DNA of 64,000 bases from Pseudomonas sp. CFBP13508. Lineage in GTDB: Bacteria > Pseudomonadota > Gammaproteobacteria > Pseudomonadales > Pseudomonadaceae. The position numbers and the translations under genes were made by a program. Below are positions 55,632-64,000 of the stretch, in pieces. The stretch spans positions 587,320 to 651,319 of the forward strand of contig NZ_QFZZ01000001.1 of the NCBI RefSeq assembly GCF_005233515.1. Direction: 5' to 3'. Numbering within the stretch: position 1 is the first letter of the stretch; each line of letters opens with the position of its first letter. The notes under the pieces are model-generated. The model ran no database searches and had not been told where the DNA came from. It was given only the letters and a program-made list of their open reading frames with translations.

Positions 55632-56804
55632 CTAATTTTGCATTGAAGCAGTGCGGCGTGCGCTGACGAAGCACAGATAACCGCCCAGCGCTGCCAAGCC
55701 GCTCAAGGCATAGAACATGCTCGGCGCCGGCGTGTGCATCAGCAAAAACCCGCACAGCACCGGGCTCGCGCCGCCGCCAAGTGCCGCCAGGTTCTGCGCG
55801 CCGTAGTAGCTGCCGCGCAGTCTCTCCGGGGCCAGGGTGTCGACAAAGAGGAAGTCGGCCGGGTAGATGATCATTTCGCCCAGGGTGAAGATGAACATCG
55901 CGACGCACCAGCCGAGCAAACTGTCGGCCACGCTGAAACCGATCAAACCGACGATGAACAGCGCGGTACCGCCGGCAATCCAGTGACGCAGGTGCTCACG
56001 GCTGAGCCAGCGACCGACCTGGTATTGCAGGAGGATCACCGTGATTGCGTTGCAGGCGAGCAGGGCGGCCATGGTGTCCAGGGTCTGTTGCTGGGAGTGG
56101 GTGACCAGCAGGTATTGCGACAGGTACAGGGTGAAGCGCCCGTGCACCAATGTGCTGAGCAGGCAGCCAAGGGTGAACAGCACCATCGTTCTGTCGTTTT
56201 TCAGGATCATCAGCGTGTTGAGAAAACTCTGCGGCGCGCTGCCGGCGGATGGACTACGGGAATCCTTGGCCACACCGAGCAGCAGAAAAATACTGCCAAT
56301 GGCGATCGCACCGGCAACGATGAAAGGTGCGGACGGCTGCACCCCGGCAATCACCACGCCAAGCATCGGGCCGACGGCGTAGCCGATATTGGTCAGCGTG
56401 TAATTGAGGGAAAACGCCTTGACCCGCTGGCCGACCGGCAGATTTTCACTGAGGATCGCCTTGGAGCCGATGAGGAACAGCGCCGACGCGGTTTCGCTGA
56501 TGATCAGCACCACGGTGACCACATAAAGATTCTGCGCGAAGGTCAGCAGGATCAGACCGATACCGCTGGAGAGCATGGCCACAATCAGCAACTGGCGCTT
56601 GTCCAGCTTGTCGATGATGTAGCCGCCGTACAGCGACAACAGCGTGGCGCTGAACACGGCGATGCCGAGCAGCAAGCCGACATCCTGCGGATTGAGGCCG
56701 AGCTTATTGCTGAGGAACAGTGTCAGCAACGGACTGACCAAGGCGCGGCTGATGACCACGGTCAGCGAGCTGATCATCAACCGGCGAATGAACGGCGAAT
56801 ACAT
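55632..56804 (-). CDS. MFS transporter (MdtH-like)
   Basis: A 390-residue permease with 12 predicted helices, starting MYSPFIRRLMISSLTVVI (a GTG two codons upstream, at 56810, is also possible). The MFS loop motif is GGYIIDKLDKRQLLI. The C-terminus is short and basic (ARRTASMQN). Closest in pattern to MdtH-type multidrug exporters; the substrate is unknown. AAGGAC lies upstream at a rather long distance. A REP pair follows between it and ugd. Confidence 0.82.
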   Translation of the reverse strand: MYSPFIRRLMISSLTVVISRALVSPLLTLFLSNKLGLNPQDVGLLLGIAVFSATLLSLYGGYIIDKLDKRQLLIVAMLSSGIGLILLTFAQNLYVVTVVLIISETASALFLIGSKAILSENLPVGQRVKAFSLNYTLTNIGYAVGPMLGVVIAGVQPSAPFIVAGAIAIGSIFLLLGVAKDSRSPSAGSAPQSFLNTLMILKNDRTMVLFTLGCLLSTLVHGRFTLYLSQYLLVTHSQQQTLDTMAALLACNAITVILLQYQVGRWLSREHLRHWIAGGTALFIVGLIGFSVADSLLGWCVAMFIFTLGEMIIYPADFLFVDTLAPERLRGSYYGAQNLAALGGGASPVLCGFLLMHTPAPSMFYALSGLAALGGYLCFVSARRTASMQN

Positions 56805-56920
56805 GGCCACGGAAGGGGAATGTCCTTATTCGGGAAGCCTGGGGCGAGCGCCATCCTCTCTGGGCAGCCGCCACCGGTCAAGCTGATATACCAGCGTCCC
56901 TGGGAACACATGATTTCCCT

Positions 56921-57009
56921 GTGGGAGCGAGCCTGCTCGCGAAGGCGGCGGACCAGTCACCTGCGATGTCGCTGACATACCGTATTCGCGAGCAGGCTCG
57001 CTCCCACAG
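56921..57009. repeat. REP element pair
   Basis: Inverted REP cores (GTGGGAGCGAGCCTGCTCGC and complement) lie between ugd and the MFS gene. Confidence 0.9.
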
Positions 57010-57053
57010 GGTCTGTGTAGCTCACAATTTGCAATGACTCCCACAGGGCCAGT

Positions 57054-58433
57054 TCAAGCCACATCCGACTCCGCCGGCCTCTGCCGCAAGGTGATCGGCA
57101 ACTTGCACGATTCACCGCGCCCCATCGGGAAATACTGGAAACCATTGCGCGCCAGACGCTCGGCATCGTACAAGTTGCGGCCGTCAAAGATCACCGGGCT
57201 ATTGAGGCGCTGTTTGATCAGCTCGAAATCCGGCGCCTTGAACTGTTGCCATTCGGTGCAGATGATCAGCGCATCGGCGCCGGCCAGTACCGATTCCGGC
57301 GTGCCCATCAGCATCAGTTTTGATTCGTTTGGATAGAGATTCTGGGTTTCCACCATGGCCTCCGGATCGAACGCGCGCACGCTGGCCCCCGCAGCCCATA
57401 AATCTTCGAGCAGAACCCGGCTCGGCGCGTCGCGCATGTCGTCGGTGTTGGGCTTGAACGCCAGGCCCCACAGGGCAAAGGTCCTGCCGCGCAAATCGCC
57501 CCGGTAGAACGCGTTGATGCGCTCAAACAATTTGTGCTTCTGGCGCTGGTTGATCGCCTCGACCGCTTGCAGCAGATCACTGGAGCAATGCGCCTGTTCG
57601 GCACTGTGAATCAACGCGCGCATGTCTTTGGGAAAACACGAACCGCCGTAGCCGCAACCCGGATAGATAAAGTGATAGCCGATCCGCGTATCGGCACCGA
57701 TGCCTTGGCGCACCGACTCGATGTCCGCACCCAGATGCTCGGCGAGTTCGGCGATCTGGTTGATGAAGCTGATCTTGGTCGCCAGCATGCAGTTAGCGGC
57801 GTATTTGGTCAGCTCGGCGCTGCGCAGGTCCATAAACATGATGCGGTCATGGTTGCGGTTGAACGGCGCGTACAGATCGCGCATCACATCGCGCACTTCA
57901 GCGCCTTCGCAACCGATGACGATGCGATCCGGCCGCCGGCAATCAGCAACCGCTGAACCTTCCTTGAGAAATTCCGGGTTGGAGACAATATCGAACTGCA
58001 GCAGGCGGCCAATCTTGAGCAGGGCTTTTTCGATGTGGCTGCGCAAAGCGTCGCCCGTGCCCACCGGCACTGTGGACTTTTCCACCACGATCAATGGCTG
58101 CTGACGATGCCGGGCAATCGCGTCGCCGACCGACAACACGTAGCGCAGGTCCGCCGAACCGTCCTCCCGTGACGGCGTGCCCACCGCGATAAACGCGACC
58201 CGCCCATGCAACACCGCGAGTCGCTCATCAGTGGTGAATTGCAGGCGTTTCGAATCCAGGCCCTCACGCACCAGGCTCGCCAGCCCCGGCTCGAAAATAC
58301 TGACGTGGCCCTGACGCAACTGCTCGATTTTCTGCGCGTCGACATCCATGCACACAACGTCGTGACCGACCTCGGCCAGCACCGCCGCTTGCACCAGACC
58401 GACGTAACCACTGCCAAACACCGTGATCTTCAT
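57054..58433 (-). CDS. ugd: UDP-glucose 6-dehydrogenase
   Basis: A 459-residue enzyme that makes UDP-glucuronate. The NAD fold motif is GSGYVGLVQAAVLAEVGHDV, the catalytic Cys is Cys266 in CGYGGSCFPKDM, and the Lys region NPEFLKEGSAVADC is present. UDP-glucuronate feeds exopolysaccharide or L-Ara4N-lipid A synthesis; no other such genes are adjacent. The start at 58433 has CAGGAG. It is divergent from the integrase gene. Confidence 0.95.
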   Translation of the reverse strand: MKITVFGSGYVGLVQAAVLAEVGHDVVCMDVDAQKIEQLRQGHVSIFEPGLASLVREGLDSKRLQFTTDERLAVLHGRVAFIAVGTPSREDGSADLRYVLSVGDAIARHRQQPLIVVEKSTVPVGTGDALRSHIEKALLKIGRLLQFDIVSNPEFLKEGSAVADCRRPDRIVIGCEGAEVRDVMRDLYAPFNRNHDRIMFMDLRSAELTKYAANCMLATKISFINQIAELAEHLGADIESVRQGIGADTRIGYHFIYPGCGYGGSCFPKDMRALIHSAEQAHCSSDLLQAVEAINQRQKHKLFERINAFYRGDLRGRTFALWGLAFKPNTDDMRDAPSRVLLEDLWAAGASVRAFDPEAMVETQNLYPNESKLMLMGTPESVLAGADALIICTEWQQFKAPDFELIKQRLNSPVIFDGRNLYDAERLARNGFQYFPMGRGESCKLPITLRQRPAESDVA

Positions 58434-58676
58434 GCCGCACTCCTGCTTGCAGTTCCCTGCACTGAACATAAGAGCGCGATGTTTCAGTTCGCCTACCGTA
58501 CTGAGGAAGCAGCAAACAGACCGTTCGGGGAATGCCCGATTGACTTTTACCGCCTCGAACGGCAGGTTGTCGGCCTTTCGCGGCAACCCCTTTCATTGAG
58601 TCATGCCGTTTTTTGCGTTTCATTTCATGCATTTATTGTTTTTGTTGAATCGTTTTTTATTTCAAGGCCGTTTCGT

Positions 58677-59615
58677 TTGAGTGATTTGTCGAGTACCCAA
58701 CCCACACCGTCCAACAGCAATCCGCTGACCGTTTACCTGGCGCGACTGGCACCTTCCAGCCAGTTGACCATGCGCTATGTGCTGCAAGATGCCGCTGACC
58801 GCCTCGGTTTCGAGGACGTCGATATCGAAGAAATCCCCTGGCACGGCCTGCAACCGGAAGACGTGGTGGCGCTGGTCGCCGCTTTGCGTGCCGACGGTTA
58901 TGCACCGAACACCTCGTCGCTGTACGTGAACGCCGTGCGCGGGGTGATGAACGAAGCGTGGCGCATGAGCCTGATCAGCCAGGATCACCTGTTGAAGATG
59001 CGTTCGGTCAAGGGCATAGCCGGCACACGGCTGTCCCAGGGGCGCAACCTCAAGCGCACGCTGATTCACGAACTGATGGAAGTCTGCGCTGCCGACCCGC
59101 GCCCGCAGGGTTTGCGTGATGCGGCGGTGATAGCGTTGCTGTACGGCACCGGCATGCGCAAGTCGGAATCGGTGGATCTGGATCTGAGTCAGGTCGACTT
59201 CAAAGAGCGCAGCCTGACGGTGACCGGTAAGGGCAACAAACAGCTGATCAAGTACGCGCCGGCCTGGGCCTTTGCCAAGCTTGATGCCTGGCTGGAACTG
59301 CGTCGTTCACAGCTCAAGGAAGGCGAGAGCGACGATGCTTTTCTGTTCAACCGCATTCGCCGGGGCAGCCACATCACCCGCGAGCGCATTACCAAACACG
59401 CGATTTACTACATCGCCCGCCAGCGCGGTACGCAGGTCGGGGTGAAAATCATGCCGCATGACTTCCGTCGTTCGTTCATCACCCGGGTGATCGAGGAACA
59501 CGACCTGTCGATCGCCCAGAAACTGGCGCATCACAGCAATATCCAGACGACCGCCAACTATGATGTGCGCGATGACAACGAGCGACGGCGAGCGGTGGAT
59601 CGCTTCGATTTGTAG
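58677..59615 (+). CDS. Tyrosine-type site-specific recombinase (orphan integrase)
   Basis: A 312-residue integrase. Catalytic residues are visible: Arg161 (GTGMRKSE), His261 and Arg264 (MPHDFRRSF), His286 and Tyr295 (HHSNIQTTANYDVRDD). The N-terminal SAM-like domain is at about 15-110. No in-frame ATG opens the N-terminal domain. I chose the TTG at 58677, which has AAGG 9 bases upstream; an internal ATG at 58770 would shorten the domain. The upstream frame back to 58206 is antisense to ugd and is not used. No excisionase, attachment site or phage gene is near. Confidence 0.85.
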   Translation: MSDLSSTQPTPSNSNPLTVYLARLAPSSQLTMRYVLQDAADRLGFEDVDIEEIPWHGLQPEDVVALVAALRADGYAPNTSSLYVNAVRGVMNEAWRMSLISQDHLLKMRSVKGIAGTRLSQGRNLKRTLIHELMEVCAADPRPQGLRDAAVIALLYGTGMRKSESVDLDLSQVDFKERSLTVTGKGNKQLIKYAPAWAFAKLDAWLELRRSQLKEGESDDAFLFNRIRRGSHITRERITKHAIYYIARQRGTQVGVKIMPHDFRRSFITRVIEEHDLSIAQKLAHHSNIQTTANYDVRDDNERRRAVDRFDL

Positions 59616-59621
59616 GCTGAG

Positions 59622-60170
59622 TCAGTTTTGCACCGGGCAGCGCGAGCCGCTCGCAGCCTGAGTGATTTGCGCAGCAAGGCGTTTGACGTTGCTCTGCTGC
59701 GCCGTCACCAGTTCCTCGATGCTCGGCCCTGAAGGCGTCTGCAACACCGAGCGGCAGGTGAGCAGCGCCGCGTCCGTTGCATCCAGCGGGCGCACTCGCC
59801 ATTTCACATCGATCAAGGCGTACTGGCCGGGAATCGAATCGAAGCGCTGCACATCGACGCGCACCGATGCTCGATGCTGGCCGACGCCGCCGCTCAATTG
59901 ATCGGCCAGCGCACCGCGCAACTCATCGGCAAGCGTGGCGCTCCACCAGTCGGTATCGAGGATGGCCACGCCGCTGTTGCCCTGGCGAATCACAATCTGC
60001 GCGCGATCGACCTGCGGCGGCACGCTGATGCTTTCGATGGCGATGTCGGCGCCGTTGCGACTGGCGCCCGGTTGCGCCGGGACCAGCGTGTGAAAGCTGA
60101 TCGGGTCGCTACGGCACGCAGTCAGCAGCACGAACGCAGCGAGCATGGTGATCTTCAACGGTAAAGCCAT
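59622..60170 (-). CDS. pqiC: PqiC-type ABC auxiliary lipoprotein
   Basis: A 182-residue protein with a lipoprotein signal ending LLTAC, followed by the DUF330/PqiC domain (SFHTLVPAQPG, IAIESISVPPQVDRAQIVIR). The mature Cys-lipid would anchor it to the outer membrane. It would bind the end of the PqiB tube. It begins 17 bp after pqiB. The ATG at 60170 has GGAG upstream; the extension to 60191 overlaps pqiB. Confidence 0.88.
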   Translation of the reverse strand: MALPLKITMLAAFVLLTACRSDPISFHTLVPAQPGASRNGADIAIESISVPPQVDRAQIVIRQGNSGVAILDTDWWSATLADELRGALADQLSGGVGQHRASVRVDVQRFDSIPGQYALIDVKWRVRPLDATDAALLTCRSVLQTPSGPSIEELVTAQQSNVKRLAAQITQAASGSRCPVQN

Positions 60171-60187
60171 GGATGCAGCTCCTGTGC

Positions 60188-61843
60188 TCAATTGCGTGGC
60201 GGTCCTTTGAGGTCCAGCGGCGCGGCGTTGTCGGGACGCCCGCGAATCAGCGACTCAGGGTGGCGACCGAGGTAATCCGACAGCTCTCGCAACGAGCGCG
60301 ACATGCGCCCGAGCTCGTCGAGGGTCTCGGTGAGTTGCTCGCGTTGCGGAGAGTCCTCGGCCAAAGTCGAATTGGCGGACTGCAACGTCTTGCTGACGTC
60401 GGCGAGGGTACTCTGCACCCCCGGCAGGGTCTTGGCATTGAACTGCTTAAGGCCCTTGCGCAGCTCGACCAGATTGCCGTCGAGGTTGCTGGCGATGCGT
60501 TCAACCGGCAATGCGTTGATCTTGTTGACCATCGCCTCGAGTTTTTCCTGCAACTGTTCGAGGCTGCCAGGGACGGTCGGAATGGTGACCGGCCGTGCCT
60601 TGGGGTCGAACGCGACTTTCGGCGCTTTGGGGTAGAAATCCAGCGAGATATACAACTGACCGGTGAGCAGATTGCCATTGCGGGCCTGGGCGCGCAGGCC
60701 ATTTTCAATGAATGTGCCGATCAGGCGCGCGCCGGTGGCCTCGTCGTTTTCGTCGCCATGGTAGGTCTTCAGAATCTTCGCGTGGGCACGGCCGAGTCGC
60801 TGCGGATAAATGACGATGCCGACATTCACCGGAAAGGTGCGCTTGACCTCGTCGAAGTCGAGATTGACTGCCACCACCCGGCCGATTTCGATGCCGAGAA
60901 ACTCGACAGGCGCATCGACCTTGAGCCCGCGCAAGGCCTGATCAAACCGCAGCGACAGGTATTGCGCCTTGCCGTCGGGCGGGGCGAGGGCGGCGGTCTG
61001 ATTGGCGAACAGTTCGAAACTCTTGTCGTCGCTGGCCGGCTTATCGTCGGGGCTGTAGTCCGGGGCGCGGAATGCGATGCCGCCGACCAGCAGGGTCGAC
61101 AGCGATTCGGTTTTCACGGCAAAGCCGTTGGCGCCGACATTGATGTCGATACCGCTGGCGTTCCAGAAGCGGGTATTTTCGGTGACGTAGACATCGTTGG
61201 GCGAATGCACGAACACTTCGATATTGACGCCTTTACCGTCCGGGTCCAGCGCGTAGGACACAACCTGGCCGACGGGAATCTTGCGGTAATAAACGGGCGA
61301 GCCGATGTCCAGCGAGCCAAGGTCGGCGGTATGCAGGGTGAAGCGCTTGCCCGGCTCGCCGTAAGTAATCGGCGGCGGATTCTCGAGACCCTTGAAGTTT
61401 TTCGAGCGGGTATTGGCCTGGCCAATGTCGGCGCCGATGTAATCGCCCGACAGCAGCGTATCGATGCCCGAGACACCGCCGGCGCCGATACGGGGACGCA
61501 CGACCCAGAATTGCGAGTCCTCGCGGGTAAAGGCTTCGGCTTGCTTGGCCAGTTTGATCGTGGCGTTGACATGTCTATGGTCGTTGGCCAGTTCGACGTC
61601 GGAGACATGGCCAATGACCACGTTGCGGTATCTGACTTCGGTCTTGTTGGCGGTGAGGCCATCGCCAGTCTTGAAGGTGACGGTGATGACCGGGCCTTCC
61701 TGAAGGATGTTGTGAATCACCAGCGAAATGCCCACCAGCACCGCCACAATCGGCACGATCCATACCAGTGAAATAGCGAAACGGCGGGTTTTGATCGGCG
61801 CCTGGCCGGGTGCTCGCGGCTCATCGCTGGCTGACGACTTCAT
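60188..61843 (-). CDS. pqiB: Intermembrane transport protein PqiB (MCE/MlaD)
   Basis: A 551-residue MCE protein with one N-terminal membrane segment (FAISLVWIVPIVAVLVGIS). Three MlaD/MCE domains follow, each starting with a GLTANKTEVRYRNVVIGHV- or LGSLDIGSPVYYRKIPVG-type strand, and a long C-terminal coiled coil (LQEKLEAMVNKINAL, LDELGRMSRSLRELS) builds the periplasmic needle. It moves lipids between membranes. The ATG has GAGGAGG. No pqiA lies upstream in this window. Confidence 0.92.
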   Translation of the reverse strand: MKSSASDEPRAPGQAPIKTRRFAISLVWIVPIVAVLVGISLVIHNILQEGPVITVTFKTGDGLTANKTEVRYRNVVIGHVSDVELANDHRHVNATIKLAKQAEAFTREDSQFWVVRPRIGAGGVSGIDTLLSGDYIGADIGQANTRSKNFKGLENPPPITYGEPGKRFTLHTADLGSLDIGSPVYYRKIPVGQVVSYALDPDGKGVNIEVFVHSPNDVYVTENTRFWNASGIDINVGANGFAVKTESLSTLLVGGIAFRAPDYSPDDKPASDDKSFELFANQTAALAPPDGKAQYLSLRFDQALRGLKVDAPVEFLGIEIGRVVAVNLDFDEVKRTFPVNVGIVIYPQRLGRAHAKILKTYHGDENDEATGARLIGTFIENGLRAQARNGNLLTGQLYISLDFYPKAPKVAFDPKARPVTIPTVPGSLEQLQEKLEAMVNKINALPVERIASNLDGNLVELRKGLKQFNAKTLPGVQSTLADVSKTLQSANSTLAEDSPQREQLTETLDELGRMSRSLRELSDYLGRHPESLIRGRPDNAAPLDLKGPPRN

Positions 61844-61952
61844 CCATGTCCTCCTCAATTAATCGGGCACTGAGCGTCAGGAACGCAAAAGCACTTCATC
61901 AATATAGAAGTGCTTGGCGATAGAGCAAATGTGTATAGCTGGCGTTGATCGT

Positions 61953-62040
61953 TCCCATGCGCAGCAAAGGAATGCCGCCGGGGACACTCTGCGTCCCAGA
62001 ACAGATCAAAAGATCGCAGCCTTCGGCAGCTCCTACAGGG
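61953..62040. repeat. Composite dispersed repeat (GATCGTTCCCA family)
   Basis: Contains GATCGTTCCCATGCGCAGC, GACACTCTGCGTCCC and AAAGATCGCAGCCTTCGGCA. It resembles the repeats at 19091-19205 and 35089-35172 with more changes. It fills the gap between pqiB and the oxidase gene. Confidence 0.78.
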
Positions 62041-62059
62041 GGCCGGGGATGTGGCGGGT

Positions 62060-64000
<1,941 letters not shown>

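Noticed and set aside
58206..58676. Longer N-terminus for the integrase
   Set aside because: This part is antisense to the start of ugd and unlike integrase N-termini; the TTG at 58677 has a ribosome site.
58677..59615. Integrated prophage or genomic island next to the integrase
   Set aside because: Both sides are core-type genes (ugd and pqiBC), with no phage genes, tRNA or direct repeats seen.

Overview
The window is chromosomal DNA from a Pseudomonas of the fluorescens group. This rests on GC-rich coding sequence, many gene families with pseudomonad-type neighbours (fapABCDEF, efeUOB with a second M75 protein, a fadDx-type beta-oxidation cluster, pnuC beside a NadR-like kinase), and about a dozen REP elements with the core GTGGGAGCGAGCCTGCTCGC placed between genes. 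The species cannot be fixed from the sequence alone. No rRNA, tRNA, CRISPR array, prophage or IS element is visible; the only recombinase is an orphan tyrosine integrase at about 58.7 kb.

Layout. 0-4.3 kb: end of a Cof-type HAD phosphatase, the NhaB antiporter, a delta-60 repeat protein and a small conserved protein. 4.3-13.9 kb: a biofilm-matrix region. It holds a VpsR-like sigma-54 activator, a 731-residue beta-domain protein with an AT-rich 3' end, and the complete functional-amyloid operon fapABCDEF. The operon is preceded by a -24/-12 type promoter and has an intrinsic terminator between fapC and fapD. 14-15.2 kb: pnuC and a NadR-like kinase (NAD salvage). 15.2-15.7 kb: a tandem array of five 110-bp units. 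15.9-25.6 kb: a chemoreceptor, UppP, small membrane proteins, a LysR/azoreductase pair, a secreted hydrolase, an MFS exporter and the ABC-F protein YbiT. 26-32 kb: zinc alcohol dehydrogenase, ZIP transporter, a haem-oxygenase-like diiron enzyme coupled to a methyltransferase, and LpxO. 32.4-40.6 kb: Ku, a PQQ-type sugar dehydrogenase, a dienoyl-CoA isomerase-like crotonase, NudC, a TauE/SafE exporter, a TetR/NTF2 pair and a PLD-type phosphatidylserine synthase. 40.7-44.9 kb: the iron-uptake operon efeU-efeO-efeB-M75 behind a good Fur box. 45-54.5 kb: an AraC regulator, a five-gene short/branched acyl-CoA beta-oxidation cluster, and an opposed pair for isobutyryl-CoA (valine) breakdown. 54.8-64 kb: HPP protein, MFS transporter, UDP-glucose dehydrogenase, the integrase, pqiBC without pqiA, and the start of a polyamine uptake/oxidation operon.

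How the genes work together. The fap block is the most coherent system. FapC (fibre), FapB (nucleator), FapD (C39 protease), FapE and FapF (outer-membrane pore) form one transcription unit, and a c-di-GMP-type enhancer-binding protein sits at its far end. Efe imports iron, the fadDx cluster and its neighbours feed acyl-CoAs and branched-chain amino acids into central metabolism, and LpxO, Ugd, UppP and PssA act on the envelope. The best leads for something undescribed are: the amyloid locus with its linked regulator and orphan beta-domain protein; the putative attenuator inside fap; the diiron-enzyme/methyltransferase pair; and a possible frameshifted small gene overlapping the ybiT start. All functional calls come from reading the translated sequence; no database search was run.
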